Source: Aphelocoma coerulescens
Taxonomy: Eukaryota > Chordata > Aves > Passeriformes > Corvidae
Length of the DNA stretch: 64,000 nt
Assembly (NCBI RefSeq): GCF_041296385.1
Contig: NC_091018.1
Coordinates: 503,501-567,500, forward strand
Direction of reading: 5' to 3'
The notes under the pieces were generated by a model. That model was not told the DNA's origin, made no database searches, and saw only the letters and a list, made by a program, of their open reading frames with translations. Position numbers and translations under genes: made by a program. Position 1 is the first letter of the stretch. Each line of letters begins with the position of its first letter. Positions 23,869 through 37,702 of the stretch are shown one piece after another.

Positions 23869-26800
23869 GCAGAGTCCCACGGGTCCCGCGGGACAGGAAC
23901 GCGCCCCTCCCCGCAGCATTCCCAGCTCTTGGCACCGCTCGGGAATGGCCCACAGGTCTCTCCACAGTGCAGAACGATTTAAAAGGAGAAAAACCTTCAA
24001 CAGCAAATGTTTTGTCCTCCGTCCCTCTCTGGAGGGCAGCCGCCTGAAAGGGAACGACCTCAGAGGGTTGCTAATAACCAGACAGAGATTTCTGACACCA
24101 CATGGCAGAGCTGTGTAAATAAAAAGCCAGGATTAGGTGCCTAAGAACCATATTATTACTGATGATTTCTCCCTTAACTAGCCTCATTATTTGAAGGTGT
24201 TGCAGTTGAAGCAGTTTGCAAGACAGCCACAGAGCAGATTTTGCCTTCGCTGAGGGAAGTCCATGAATTTTCTCTCAGTGTATGAAAATCACATTGCACT
24301 TACTTTTGTGCTAATTCACAATGTTTTGTTTTATCCCAGCCCCCTCTTTCTTTTCATTCCTCAAGAGCTGCAAGTTTTCAGCATAAATGATATTATTTTA
24401 TAAATATTTGTTGCTCATTTTTTAAAGTAGCTCTCTGGGAAATTGTTACTAGCCAAGAGGAAATACTACAAATTTAGTCCCACAATAAGATCTAGAAAAA
24501 GAGATTTTTCTGTTTGCATTGAGAGAGTGCCAAGATGTATCTCTTTGCAGGCTCAGCCTAAAAGTGTTGGTTTACTGATTTTTACAAAAACCAGGGATAT
24601 CACAACTAGACTAATAAACATTTTCTATTCAGCATTATTTAATGCAAATGGCTAAACTGATGATTTCAACTAATGCATTTGTCTTCTAAAACTGCAGCAT
24701 TAAATTTTGTAATCCTACTGTCAAAAAAAAAAAAAGGCAATATAACATTGTGGATGCCTAAATACTGTAATCAGATATCACTGATCTGGACAATTTGTGT
24801 GAAGTTAATACAGTTGCAGTTCAGTTTGAAAAGGGGAAGATTTGTTTGATTTATCACATTTTTTTGTGCATGCAAGTTGAAAAGTGTGCTTGATTTCCGC
24901 TATGAATTGTATCCATGCCTCATCACTCCATATTTTTAGAGGTATGCTGACATCCTAAGCACAGTAGGATCTATACTTGACATTTTAAAGGGGCTTTTAT
25001 AATTTATGTGGATGTTTGATACAACATATTTTTTCAATCTGTAGTGTTGGGAGGCTCATGAATTTGAGCTTTCATTCTCCATACATTCTAGGAACAGCTA
25101 ATTTTAAGATGTAAACTCTATAACTTGCATACATTTTCCAATTCTCTGCCTAAAGTATATAATGATAACTTATTGTGTAATTGAGAAATTTCTTATGTAA
25201 ATAATAATAGCTGTAGTGGACAGAATTGTCAGACTTTTATCTAACTAATTGTCAGCATGGGTTTGATTACTTTTGATCTTTTGCTACTTATTGTAGCAGA
25301 TTAAAAAAAACCTTACATTTCATGTTGCTGTTTTTTAGCAAATAAAATTCATGGAAATATTCTATTACATGTCGAACAATACCGTGGTTGTCTAGTAAAT
25401 AAATAATACTTAAAATGACAGTCTTGTTACTGAGAAATACACAGAGAATAGCAAGGCCAAGGGGATGGGAATTGATGCAGCCAAATTATAGCCATCTCTG
25501 ATAATCCTGACCATAAACAGTGAAATTTCACTTAAATATCTATTTCAATTTATTAACCTAGCAAGAGCGAAAAGCAACTACTGAAACATTGTTCAACTTC
25601 TGTGTGTTTTTACTATTGTATTTGATTTTATTCAAAACCGTATTTGTGTTCTGCTTTTATGTTCTTATTTCAGCAAGAACTTGGCAACCTAGAAACTGCA
25701 AAGTTCAAGGGATACTTCCTTTTCCATCCTCTCTCTTAATCCCTTTATGGAAGGAGAATGTGTGTCTTGTCTAATGTGTTGTTTCACAGAGTAGATTTTT
25801 TTCTTCTTAAAATACCTGAGATATCTCTTACACTAAAATCTCTCAGAAGGAATGCAAAGGAAAGCTCAGGGAATTTCATAAGAGTTATGGACTTTCTGGT
25901 TATTCTAACTCTGCACTCTTGGCTCTGTTCGCCTTGTAATTTAGAAGATTTTCAGAGTGAGATACGGCGGTTCAGGGGTACTTTTGAAATCACAGCACCG
26001 GGCCATGAAACTGTTCCCTGACTCTCCTCTAGATGGACCAGGACAGTGCTGGGAAATGCTTTTTTTGTTAGTTACGCCAGGGGTGTGGGGTCCTCGGGGG
26101 CTCCTGGGGCACTGTGGGCTGTGGGAGCTGAGCTGTGCTGTGCTCTCCAGGCTCTCTGTGTCACTGGTGGGGAAGACACAGGCCCTGGCAGAGGGAGCTC
26201 CCGTGACAGGAGCTGTGGTGTTGGTGATCCACAGGCAGGACCTCATCCAGCTGGACACTCATTTTCATGGGAATAACCAGTCAAAGTTACAGCCCTGCTC
26301 TAGTGCTGTGCTGAGCTGTGGCCTGTGGGCTGCGAGGGAGGAAGTGCAGTACCTGAGGATGCAATCAGAGCTCAGCTCTGAGGGAGTGGGATTCCTGCCC
26401 CTGGAGCCCTCCCCAGCCTGCCCTGCCCGCACCGCGTGTGCGGGGCTGCGGGTGAGCCCACCCCGGGCTGCAACGCTGTCGTGTGTCTGCTGGGAATACA
26501 GTCCAGCTATTGCCTGCATGCACACTGTCATACACAGCCTGTGATATGCATCTGTTCAGAGCTATTCAGCATATTCTATTAATACTTAAGGTGTAATTAC
26601 ATTATTAACGCATTACATAAAGAGAGTGCAGCGTTAGCTTGTGTTAACTGGATTTATTCTCCTCCTGAGCTTTCAGTCAATCTTCCTTGGACCTGCCATA
26701 CTCTGAACACGAAAGAACACGTTTCTCTCTCCAAAGGCCAGCTTTGCAGACAGTGTGTATGTTAAATAAAGTGCATTCACTGATTTTGTGAAGACACTAC

Positions 26801-27683
26801 ACAAGGCTGAATGCCGAGTTTCATAGACATATACTGCTAAAATTGCCTTGCCTATTATAAAGATAAAAATATCTTTTTGTTCAAATGTTCTGCTTGCTTC
26901 TTTACAAATGAAGGAGTTAAATACTGAAAGGCAGGTGGATGCTGTAACTACTTTAGAAAAAGATGAATAGGGCTGATGGCTAAAGCTACAGGGAATCTAT
27001 TGAAGGTCCAGATGCAGACATGGCTCTTACTCTACACACAGTTCAAAGTGGGGTGAAGCTGCCTGGTTAATTGGCTATGAAATAACTAACCTCTGGGAGA
27101 AAATTGCCCTTGTAGTTAATTGCTTGTGTTCAGGGTAACATGTAGCCACCTGGCTGATTAGTGCCCTTACCTATATTTACACCCACCCGCGTTTAAATGC
27201 AGGCAGTATTGTCAGGCTGGCTGTGTGCATTCATCTAGTGGCCCTCATAGATTAAAGAAAATATGGCCATCAAGGTCAGTTTTTCTTTTCATTCTTCTTT
27301 TATCTCCTTCTGAATCCCCCATTTCTCACATAAGAAGAGCAAATTCAATCCTGAAGTAAATCCGCTGGCTTTAGCAGAACAGTAATGGAATGAATTTTGT
27401 CTCAATTGTTTAGTTTGGTCATATTACAGAATCATCAGGGCTAGAGTGGGGAAGTAAACTGACTTATGGAAGTCAGAAGGCAAGGCTGGTGAATGAGTGG
27501 AAGGAAAGCAAATAGAAATAGAGACAGGAAGTTGCGGTGTTTTTATGATGGAAAAATTTATGGGAATAGGTAGGACAAACAGCACTCAAAGAAGGTATTA
27601 AGCTTTTCTGAGGTGGAGAGATGGAGAGGAGGGTCTACTGGTGTTCCCACTATGTATCAGAATTTTTGTTCAACAGAGTCTTC

Positions 27684-27899
27684 AAATGTAAGAAAAACCT
27701 TTCTTAGTGTAAAAGTAATCAAACACTGGGACAGGTTGCCCAGAGTAATGGACACTCTATCCTTGGATCTATTAAAAACCTGACTGGACGTGGTCCTGGG
27801 CAGCCTCATCGAGCTGACCTTGTGTTGAGGAGAGGGTTGGAGAATCCACAAACTTTACTCTAACCTCAGCCTTTCTGTGCTTTTTAAAATTCTGTGACT
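27684..27899 (+). mobile_element. CR1 LINE, 5'-truncated 3' end
   Basis: The sequence carries the diagnostic CR1 terminal region in sense orientation: CACTGGGACAGGTTGCCCAG at 27724-27743, then ACCTGACTGGACGTGGTCCT and GGGCAGCCT, then an old AT-eroded tail ending in TCTGTGAC. In CR1 elements this region encodes the end of the reverse-transcriptase ORF and the 3' untranslated tail. Severe 5' truncation is the norm for CR1. Many substitutions and small gaps mark it as an old copy, and the frame is broken. The exact 5' limit is uncertain by some tens of bases. Confidence 0.87.
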
Positions 27900-30800
27900 A
27901 GGTTAATATTTGTCATTATCTTACTGTTTTACATTTATCTTTGTTTTCTTTGACTGGTAGGTAGTTAATTTGGTTTTCTTTTTATGTGAATGACTATTAT
28001 TTTACTCTTTCATTTATTTAGTTGAAATGTAAACTTTTTAAAGAGAAATGTACACTATTTCTTTTATTGATAAAGACTGTAGTACAGTTGAAGGTATAGG
28101 GAAGCTAAATGGAAACCTTGCACCAATGGAATGCAGCAGATCTGCGAGAATTGTGGCAGGAGAGTAGGATTAACACATCACAACTCTAAGTGATAAGGAC
28201 CTGACAAGGGTAATTTCCTTCACACTTTTGTACAAGGATCTATATATACAGAACTTGCACTTGAGAGATAACACAGACATAAAAATATACATAAAAATGG
28301 TGTGACAGAAAAAGATTATGTTAACAACTATTTCCCAGTCTGTAAAATGTGGGGAAAGTGCATAAATTCATGGGCTGGTATGAGAAATTGTCTCCCTTAA
28401 CTCTATTGTGTTATAATGAGGACCTTCCACTTGTATTAAAAATGGAGCCTTTAGAACCTAGCAACAAAAAGGATCCATTTGTATTAAAGATTTGTTTAAG
28501 GATGAACATTTTAAATCGTTTGACCAATTTGTAGAAGATTTTAATATTCCTGGAGCTCAGTTTTCCCATTTCCTTTGGCTAAGACATGCTGTTCTTTGTG
28601 AATTAAAGAAAGGTATAGAAATGCAAATGTAGCAGATTGAAAAATTGTTGTACAAAGAGACTGTCTCACTAAATTGATTTCAAGGCTATATAGGACATTG
28701 TCAGTATCCTTAGACAAAGGCAAATTGGAAGTTAAAGAGAAAAATGAGAGAGATTTAGGTAAAAATCTTAATATACAAGAATGGAAACAGACAGTTTAAT
28801 AAAATGGATTTGTATGAAAATAAGACATCACGTTGTTCAATTTAAGTATATCCTGTTCAGAGAACCTATTTATGCCCTCTAAAATGGCAGAAATATATAA
28901 GGAGACTATCCCATAATGACAGCAAGGTACTGCATAGGGGTAATGTGTACATAGATATTGTATGGACATCAAATGGCTTCACAGAAAGGTCTCAGGAAGT
29001 CTGCTATGCAAAATGAGATGTTTTGGTGTGTTCAGACTGAATTTTAGACTTGTTGATTACACCAGTGGGAGAGAGATATTTCTTGATGTGTTTCAAGGGA
29101 TTTTTAACAATTTCTTCCTGTGCTTAAACAGGAAGACATTAGAAGGCCAGAGGAGAAAGATGGTCTGTGCTTTCTGTGGCAGAATATTTAATTTGTTCTA
29201 TGCCTCAGCATTTTATTATTAAATATTCCACAAGAGTAGTGGACAGACTAAAATAAGTTTAAGCTTGTGAGGTGTATGGGTCAGGTGGAAGCAAAGGCCA
29301 TATAAACAGGTAGACAATGAAGATGCTGAGATGCGGCCAAGACACAGCACTTATCTGAAAAGAGGTGAAAATCTCAGGGCACTGCAAAGCTATTATTGTG
29401 CAATTTCTTAGGGGGATAGTAAAATAAAATACTAAAGAAGCACTGAAATAATCATTAAAAGAATATCCAGAGTTTTGAAACTTTTTCCTGATGCCTGAGT
29501 TGAGAAAATCTTGACTCTGCATGGTGAATGGAGTTGGTGCTGTGATTGTTATGGACTAATTTACCTTTGTGAGAGCTGGTCAGGACATCCTACCACAGAT
29601 GGATGTCTGGCTCACAAGGAGAGGTCCCTTCTCCACTGCTGGTTATGTGGGAAAGATGAACTGAGGTTTCTGCTGAGGTTTCTCTCTGTGATAAAATGTC
29701 CCAGAAGTTTCTGCAGTGACAAACTCCCTCTGCACCTGTTCCCTTGCATGTCAGTGACCTCTGCTCTGGGCTCTGCTGGGTCTCCTCACCTTTTCCAGCA
29801 TGGTGGCACACTCTTAATCAGGAGTGATTAAGTCCTGCAAAGTAAGACTGTGCCTAGTTTCATTTTTTCTGTTGACTGAAAGTGGCACCTCGGCCGTCCT
29901 GGTGAGATGACAGCAGAGTTATCAAGGGCCGGTCCTGCAGCTCCGTGCAGGCGTCGTGTTTGTCTTCACTGGATGTGGTAGCCGCAGGTGGTGAAGGTAT
30001 GCAGCTCACACCTTCTACTCACTTTGTGCCAAAACCTTATGTCTTAGCTCTGGGACTCTAAATCACACATCCCACACATTCAGTTGGGTGTTTTTGTGCT
30101 GAGAATTCGGGTGACCAATGCCTGCAGTGTGTGCAAACAGACAGCAGCAGTGTTCCACAGGAGCCATAAGCAGTGTGGCTCCTTGGCAGGACACAGGTAG
30201 AGCTTCACAAGCCAGTCTCTCAGTTGGACATTAGGGATGTCATTCTGCAGTTCTCTGTGCAATTCTGAGATCTGTCTGGTTGAAAGCTAAATTTTGCTTT
30301 GATATCTCCTACTCGTGACTTTCTCCCAGTGAAATTGCAACGCTGTCAGGCATCTGCTTTTCACCCACCCAGTTCAGCAGATAACAGTGCTACTTCATAG
30401 ACTCCTGTAAAATGAAAGAGGATTTTTTTAATGTTCTATAAAATTTATTATTTTTCAGCCAAAGTTGGCTCATTCTTCTCGATCCTAAATAAATGTATTT
30501 TCTTCTTCCAATAAATGAAAGACCAACAGTTTATAGAAGGAAACAAAAGGGACGACTTTAAATGTAGTCTTACTAATGAGTTAATCAGCATGTTTGAATG
30601 CTAATAAGCACAAGTTGATGACTGGATCATCTCTTTTCTATTGTCCACTGGGAAGCTACATTTAGGAAATTAATTCAAAATTCGTATTTAACTCACTTTG
30701 CTTATGAATTAATGTGCATATTTAAATCTACCATGCAACAGTGCCTTTGGTATCTGCTTTTATTTTTCCTGTCTCCTTCCTCCATTAATAATTACTATGC

Positions 30801-32426
30801 TCTAGTAAAAATTAGAGGAGGGAGGAAATACTACTGATCATGAATTCTAGCACTGTCATGCAAAGATTGCTTCTAGAGCCTGCAATCACTTATTCTTTAA
30901 ATAAAGGCTTCTGATTCTTGCCTTTGCATCTGGAGTATCTGTTGTCCCTGTGTGACATCAGTAAAGTCTTTCCCGACTGACTCAGGTGTCTCTTGCAAAA
31001 GGACGGGCCTGAGGAGTGCCAGTGATGCTGGGTTAGGCGGGGAGGGGAACCCAGCTGCTGTCAGGTGTGCTTACAGCCTTTGGAAACGCGAGTCATTTCA
31101 ATTCCTTGTATTTGCAGGACTGGCAGAAAAAATGTCTGATGGTTGCTTCCTCAAGTCTGCTGCACAGGATTGCTCAGGAGGCTCTGGAGAACTCAGCAGA
31201 GCAGCCACTGACAGCGGCCTTGGAGAGCCGGAGGCTGCGTCCGGTCCTGGTGCTTCCAGCCCCGAGGCACGGGGATGCTCTTGTCAGCTCGCAGGTAACA
31301 GTGAGTGGAACGAGAGAGGTGAGCCTGAGAAGCAGCTCCTGCACTACAAATCAGTAAAGGTTCCTTACCGCAAGGGGTGGAGCAGAAGGAAATCTCCCGT
31401 GTACAAACGTCATGTCCGTGGAATAGATTGATTCCCTGAGTGTGATCCCACCAACTGCTGATCGCCAAACCTCCTGATACCTCTACTGCCTTGTTTGGCA
31501 ATAGAAAACTGTTTAGCTTTTCCTGTTAATTTTTGTAGTTACCATTAAAGGCAATACCACAACTAACATTATATCAGCCAAATTACACTAGTGTGCTGCT
31601 TCTATTTTTTTTTTTTTTCTTTCATGCTGTGGCATTTCCTTTCCCTTGAAAACACTCTTTCACTCAGCCTAGCAATTAACTGCTTGAACAGTATAATAAG
31701 GAAGCAATTAAGAGGTGACAGAGAAAAATTAACACTCCATTTCACATTAAAGGCCAAGTGAGTATCCTGGCCATTGTGAGTTAAATGTGTCTTTGAAAAC
31801 CCATAGTTTGGATGTATTTTCCTTTTGAATAAGAAGCCAGCTCCATGTTTTTTAGTCTAGAGTCCCAATCTGAAAATGGATGATAACTAATTGGATGCTG
31901 TCTGCTTAAACAGGCTGTATTAATTGCAGTTTGTTCTCCTGTAAGTGTCAAGGAAAACAAAATCTTTGTAATGTGTAGGCACAATGTATGCAGCCTCAAT
32001 TTGAATATGCATGTATCGGGGCAAATAAAGCGAACTACTGCATGCAATGTTGCCATGGCAGGCAGTATTTGCATAATAAATAACAGCTATCATGAGACTT
32101 TCTTTATGAAGTTCTCTCCTGTGTTGTCAGCCATAAGAGCTGGCAATAAAGGAGCCAATATTGAGAAAGTAAGAGTGTGTTTTGCTTGCAAATGCAACGC
32201 CCCGACCACAGTCATTGTCAGGCTTCAGATCGGTGCTCTGAGGAGCACAGGGGGTTGCATTGCTCTGCAGTGCAGCTCCAGCCCATCAGCCACGCAAAAT
32301 GTGGCTCCAAAAGTGTTGTGTGCGAGGGCAGACTTTCCAGATCTGTGCCGTGGGTGCCGCAGGGCTGGCATGAGGTCAGTGGTGCAGCATGTCACGCAGC
32401 ATTGACCCGAGACCCGTGATTCTTTT
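27900..32426. other. Non-coding stretch with possible regulatory blocks
   Basis: No coding exon recognised. A 159-codon frame at 30952-31431 (+ strand) has no domain and no matching splice context. AT-rich, repeat-free blocks at about 30565-30760 and 31880-32110 look like conserved non-coding DNA. A T-rich homopolymer run lies near 31605. Confidence 0.6.
31880..32110. promoter_or_regulatory. Candidate conserved block with RFX and POU motifs
   Basis: Complex, repeat-free sequence. It contains GTTGCCATGGCA at 32049-32060, resembling the RFX X-box palindrome (GTTGCCATGGCAAC), and a perfect octamer ATTTGCAT at 32067-32074, the POU/Oct site, seven bases later. Tight spacing of two strong motifs in otherwise plain DNA suggests an enhancer. 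Neither binding nor conservation can be tested here. Confidence 0.35.
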
Positions 32427-32493
32427 AAAGGTTGGACTTGATGATCTTGGAGGACTTTTCCCGTCTTAGTGACTCCGTGCTCTGTAATTTGTG
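32427..32493 (+). mobile_element. Very short CR1 (or CR1-tailed SINE) 3' end
   Basis: AGGTTGGACTTGATGATCTT at 32429-32448 is the hallmark terminal segment of avian CR1. Eroded versions of the usual GGTC-TTTTCC and GATTCTGTG tail follow. No tRNA-derived head is visible upstream, so it is a heavily truncated CR1 or the remnant of a CR1-tailed SINE. Confidence 0.78.
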
Positions 32494-35399
32494 ACAATCG
32501 AACAGGTGGGACACACTGGAGAGGCTCCAGTGGTGATGATTTTTAGTTTACAAGCCGCCTTTGTAATACTCCAAACTTTTGTGTACCTTTTTTAGCAGTC
32601 AGTAAGATCAAGATGTACTGTAAAAGCTCTTGGGCTGGGATGTGCCAGTGAAATCATGGATGTGTCGCTCTAATTCCAGAGGAAGTGAGGTTGTTCTGTG
32701 TCTCAGAGATGGTGGTTTCTGCCCTGTGTCTCCAAATACCCAAAATATTAGGGAGAGCAAAGGGAAGGTCTGGGTTGGAACATAAGAAAGAACCTTGGGA
32801 ATTAAAGGTGAGAATAAGTGCAAAGCTGAGGCTGTGTGCCTGGAGGTGGCTGAGCACGGAGAAATATGGCTTTGGTTTGAAATATGGTTTTGGCATGAAG
32901 TGAAGGACAGGACTGGCTCGAGGAGGCTCCTGCAAGGCTTACTGAGGCAAATGCTGCTGCTGGTAACTAGCCTGTTCATATTTGTTGAACAATCCAGTTT
33001 GTAATTCAGTTCTGAAAACAGGGAGAGGATGGTAACTTATACACCAAAATAATCAGACTGAGGGGAATCCCTGTGTTCCTCTGGTTGGGAATACACAGCT
33101 TTCCTGTTGCTGTGCCAGAAAATTATACTGAGGCTTTCCAGGCTCCTGGAAAACAAAGCACCAAGTTCTGGAAAATTTTCAGCAAACAAACAAGCAAATA
33201 CTGTCATGGTTTGTATGCATGGGTTTAATGAGCTTTGATTAGGATTTTAATTTTGTTGGTTGATGCGACTTGACTGAATGCTCTTGCGTGTGATTTAAAT
33301 AAGGAATACATTCTTTTGTCCCATCCCAGCCTTTACCAATAAAACTTAAATGATGAAGGGGTTGGTAGTACTGGATAACTGGTGATACTGGTCTGTGTGT
33401 GGATAGGCAGAGTGAGAATTATTGTTGGTAAGTCCTTGGCTTTTCCATAACTTTTTGAAAAATAAATCAATGCTGAAACTTATAAGAGGCTTTTCAAAGT
33501 GACTACCAGTTGCTAACATAAAGCAGGTCCCTGATTTGGTTTGACATTTGGAATCTGCATGGGGATTTTTGTTTTACCTTTCTATATCAATTGTATTTAG
33601 TAACAGATGTAGTCTTGTCACATAATTTTTGCTGTCTTTAATAAATTGTAAGGAATAAGCTGACTATCAGTATTATATGAAAAGTAAGCAATGATTTCCA
33701 GGTTTTATTTTGCTCTGGACATCAGGAATTATACCTTTATCTGTCTCTATTTTTTAGCTAATGGATGGACCATGTAATATCTATAGTATGTAATATCTTC
33801 TCCTAAACAGAAAAGAAAAAGTCTCTTCAAACAAGTAACCCCAGATCTCATACAACAGCACAGCATGTGTCAATTCACACTGTGTCATGTGACATGAAAC
33901 TACTTAATACAACCTGACTTGGAGTGACATTTGTATTGCCCATATCATAGAATAAAAAAATAACACTTTCACAAGTGAGGAATTATCTTTTCCAGTTGAT
34001 GGTATTTTGCTATTTGCAGGTAAAAGTGAAAACCAGGTAAGGGTTAGTGAGCTACCTTGAAAAGAAATATTACAGTAGGGAAGAGATTTGATAAGGGCCT
34101 AACCATGCTGGCAATGCAAGCAAAAGAAATGGTTCTGTTCATGAAAGGATGGCTCTGTCTTTAGATGTGATTTGAACTGAAGCAGGGGAAAACCCAGAGA
34201 AGAGATCTCAGCTTTTGAACAACAGGCTTGTGAGCTAATTAAGGATGAAATACAATTTTAAGGAAGGAAAAGAAAACCTTATCTATTGCCAAGGACTGAG
34301 GGCACGTTTTAATCCCACACTTCCCACTGCAGGGGATAGGTAATGCAGGGACACCCCAAAGATGTCCCTTTGCAGAGCACAGGGCAAAAGGCACCAATGC
34401 TGGCTGTTCTCCTCACCATCTCACCACTGTGCTGTAGCTGCTCATGTTGCCTCATGAGAGGACAGTTCTGGGCTCTATTCCTACCCCGAAGACATTGAAT
34501 TTTATGGTTTATTCTTAAAAATCCTAATCTGATCCACAGTTCAGAGCAATGCGTCCTATAAATGCTGGACAGGGAAGTAGCTTATGAGTAGTGAGGGTCA
34601 TCTGCAGGCTCTGGTACTTTTTCTGCTCACAAGAAAACCCCCAATCCTTCTGGAGGCTTTTCTATTTAGACTGGATCTTCTGCATAAGCACAGGAATCCC
34701 TTTGCAGTAGCATCTCATGGTGACCTGCAGTAGTCCCCCTTTGCAGTTCACCATCTTCCCATTGCTTTTAAAGCATCTCCTCATTGTGTATTCCTAAAAA
34801 AGCATCATCACACAGCTGTTGCAGCCCTTATCCCCCAGTCCCCAGCTGCACATGGTGCTGTAGGGTATTTTGCACAAGCCCTTTCCTGTAGCCCAGGAAC
34901 TGCAAGTGGATGTTACCTTTCAAAAATGGCCGTGAAAATAACCTGACAACTGGGAAGACAGATGGCAAAAACATCCTGCCATAGACAGTTCTTTCCCTGC
35001 CAGAATTTCTGTGGAGGGCAGTAAATGTCTCCATTTTGCATGAGACTGGGTGATTTCTGCCAGCTGCTTGGGTATCAGTGCTCCTTGGAGGAACTCTCAT
35101 CCTCTGGTAGTTTCTTAAGCCCTGAAAAGCAACAAACACATTCACACTGTGATATTTAAGATCCTTCTGGACAAAACCTTGTAACCTCATTGGTCTCTAC
35201 AAAGTTACACAGCTCCAAACAAATTGCACCTTGCCCAGCATGCTGGTACTTGTGTATTTCTTTGACTTCAAAGTATGGAGGTATTGGGAAGATTAATTGT
35301 AAATTTATTTCAGGTGTTTTCACAGATTTTTTACAAAGCTACACAAATAAGCATGCAATGAATATTTCTTGCTCTCCTGCCATGGCCCCATGCTGCCAC

Positions 35400-35411
35400 T
35401 GCCATGGCAAC
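35400..35411 (-). promoter_or_regulatory. RFX X-box-like motif
   Basis: On the - strand this reads GTTGCCATGGCA, the same 12-mer as at 32049-32060 but in the opposite orientation. It is one full half-site plus most of the second. RFX factors bind such palindromes in ciliary and neural enhancers. Motif evidence only. Confidence 0.3.
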
Positions 35412-37660
35412 CACGAAATCTCCTCTCCTTCCCTATCTTGTCTGCTCGGCTGGGGAGCCTCTGTGAGTGATGCCACAGCCGTGGCAGTGCCTCTTTTCAG
35501 TACTGGGGCCACTTCTTCCTATTTCCCAACTCTTCACTGCAGGATCCCCCTCCCAGTAGCTGGAGATGGGAGCTCGTCTGCCCTCTTCGACCCAGGTTAG
35601 TCTGGGGGAATAGTCACATTCCTGCTGTGGGAAATGAGGGAGGAAGGACACAGTAGCTAAGGTCTCCCACTAGTTAGGACTTCTCCAAGCAATGCCTGGG
35701 AGAGTCTGGATGATTCTTTGTGGACATGTTTACATGCATGGCCACTACATAGAATTTCTTACTGAAAATGGACAGTTTCAAAGCTCTTTAATCAAATTTT
35801 GAAGGTTTAAAAATGTAGTGCATTTTATACAGGGAATATGTCTTTTTCTTCACAAAAGGAGGAAGGCACATATCAAATCTTAGAAACGAAAATAACACAA
35901 CAATTTTGCAAACTGCCATGAAATAAGGATTTATGAGTTTGTTGATCTCCCCTGGGGACCTGAGTGCTATAAAAGCAGGAATTGTGCTGACTGGGGTGGA
36001 AGTGAGGAACATGTTCAACTTGAAGGCAAATGGTTTTATGGCACAATCAGGGATAGAGGCTGGATGAGCTCAGCTGTCACTCAAACTGTTAATCCCTCAA
36101 ATCTTTAGCGCTTGAGGATTAATTTCTATAAATATTGTGCCAAATATAATAGTCTCTCTATCTCTCACACTATTAGGTGGCTATGAACTACAAGGAGCCT
36201 TTTGTCTCCCTAATAGGATTCATCCCTAATTCCAAAGTCATAAATCATGAGTTTAAAATAAAAAAAACCCATAAAACATTTTCCACAGGTAGAAAGATAA
36301 CAGTAGGACAGCTGTAAAGCCGTAATCCTGGGCTATACTCCTGCCCTTTACACCAGTCCTACAGCAGGAACAGGCCAGGAACAGCAGTGCTTGCTTGGTT
36401 CTGCTTTATCCTGATACAGAAGATTTCCAGGGTGACAAAGAAGGGACAGTGATTCAGTGCTCTTCCATTGCCATATCTTGATTTGGGGATAAGGGTGTAC
36501 ACTGAAGTGAGTACACTCCGAATGACCCAACCAATGTGAAAACAAAGTAAAAAAATAAAAACTGAAGTAGTGGCAATAAACATGTTTCAATTTTCAGCTC
36601 TGAAGGACCTTTTGTTTTGAAATATTAGCTCATTTTTACTTTCTGAGAAGTCAGACTTGAGATACAGAATTCTTTCATGGCTTTCATGGCTCCACATCAT
36701 TTGAGGTTAGTGAGTATTATTCTCATTATATTAAATTTTCTCCCAGTTTGGGATGGCAAACAATGCAAAATTAAAAAATAAATAAATTAAATAATTAGGT
36801 TATTGACATCTTGCATTCTGGTCAGAACTCCTTAAATCCAGTATATTAACATTTTCATTATAGCTGTTAAACATGCCATTTTACTCCAAATGATAATTAA
36901 TTAGCTTTGAAGGTGTGAAGTGAAATCAAAATCCAGAATGAGTTAAGACTTTCACACTTTTGCTTTTAGGTGAAAGTGAATATAAAAATAGAGGAACACT
37001 GGATGCAAATGGTTTCACTGCTGTGGTTCCTAGAGTCTAAGAATAAATGGTTATCTTTCTATAAAAGTGATCTAATGGGATTTTGAAATGAAAAGGTTTT
37101 CTTTATTGGAACATTAACTAGATTCTTTGAAAAAATGGAAAGCCGAAAATTTTGGTCTGTCAGCACCCTAGTAAAGATAGAAAACCTGCTATATCTGTGT
37201 TAAAAGTATAACAAGATCGTGTAACTAGAAATGGAAGAAGTCAGCAAAAATTAGAAAGAAAGGAGGCTGGTTTTAAAGTGAGATTAATTAACCATTGAAG
37301 GAGCATCCCAAGGGGCACAGTGCCTTTTCTAGCACTTAAAGTCTGTAACTCATGATGGGATATCTTTTTCAAGAAAATTCTGTATCAGTACAAATTGTTC
37401 AAAAGGGTCTAGGGGTCACAGGGAGAAGGCTGGGTTGTTCAGATTGGAGGGGATCATGGTGTCCTCCTTTGGCCTTGGTGTCTGTGGGTTCAGCCTGCGT
37501 GGCACAGGTCAGAGTGAGGTGCACAGGCTGAGGGGTGTCTGCTCTGGGAAGGAGAGAGTTTGGCTGATGAGTGGGGTGCAGGTGTGCTGCCTTCTGCAGG
37601 TGAAGCACAGGGGTCCATCGTGAGCTCCCTCTGGAGTAAAACATGTCCAGAGACGTTGCA

Positions 37661-37702
37661 GGATGGGGCAGACTTTGCACAGGATGGGGCAGACCTTGCC
37701 CA
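37661..37702. repeat. 21-bp tandem duplication
   Basis: Two adjacent units (37661-37681, 37682-37702) beginning GGATGGGGCAGAC and differing at two positions. The period divides by three, which helps keep overlapping frames open. Confidence 0.9.

Larger units (their letters stand above)
22530..27683. other. Non-coding stretch with possible regulatory blocks
   Basis: No coding exon recognised. Complex AT-rich blocks with homeodomain-type motifs lie at about 23470-23770, 26550-26660 and 27105-27260. Between them, 26030-26480 is a GC-richer patch that opens a 195-codon frame (25957-26544, + strand). That frame's translation is low in information, rich in Ala/Leu/Cys/Gly, with no domain, and the opposite strand is also partly open. 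A poly-A run follows 24721. The rest is unremarkable. Confidence 0.6.

Noticed and set aside
25957..26544. 195-codon + strand frame, the longest in the window
   Set aside because: It lies in a GC-richer patch where stop codons are rare. It has no domain, no signal peptide and no clear splice context, and the opposite strand is also partly open.
27425..27460. Possible - strand CR1 tail (ACAGAATCATCAGGG)
   Set aside because: Only about 15 bases resemble the CR1 terminus, and the following sequence does not continue the match.
30952..31431. 159-codon + strand frame
   Set aside because: The Ser/Gly-rich translation has no similarity I recognise, and no acceptor-bounded exon structure is evident.
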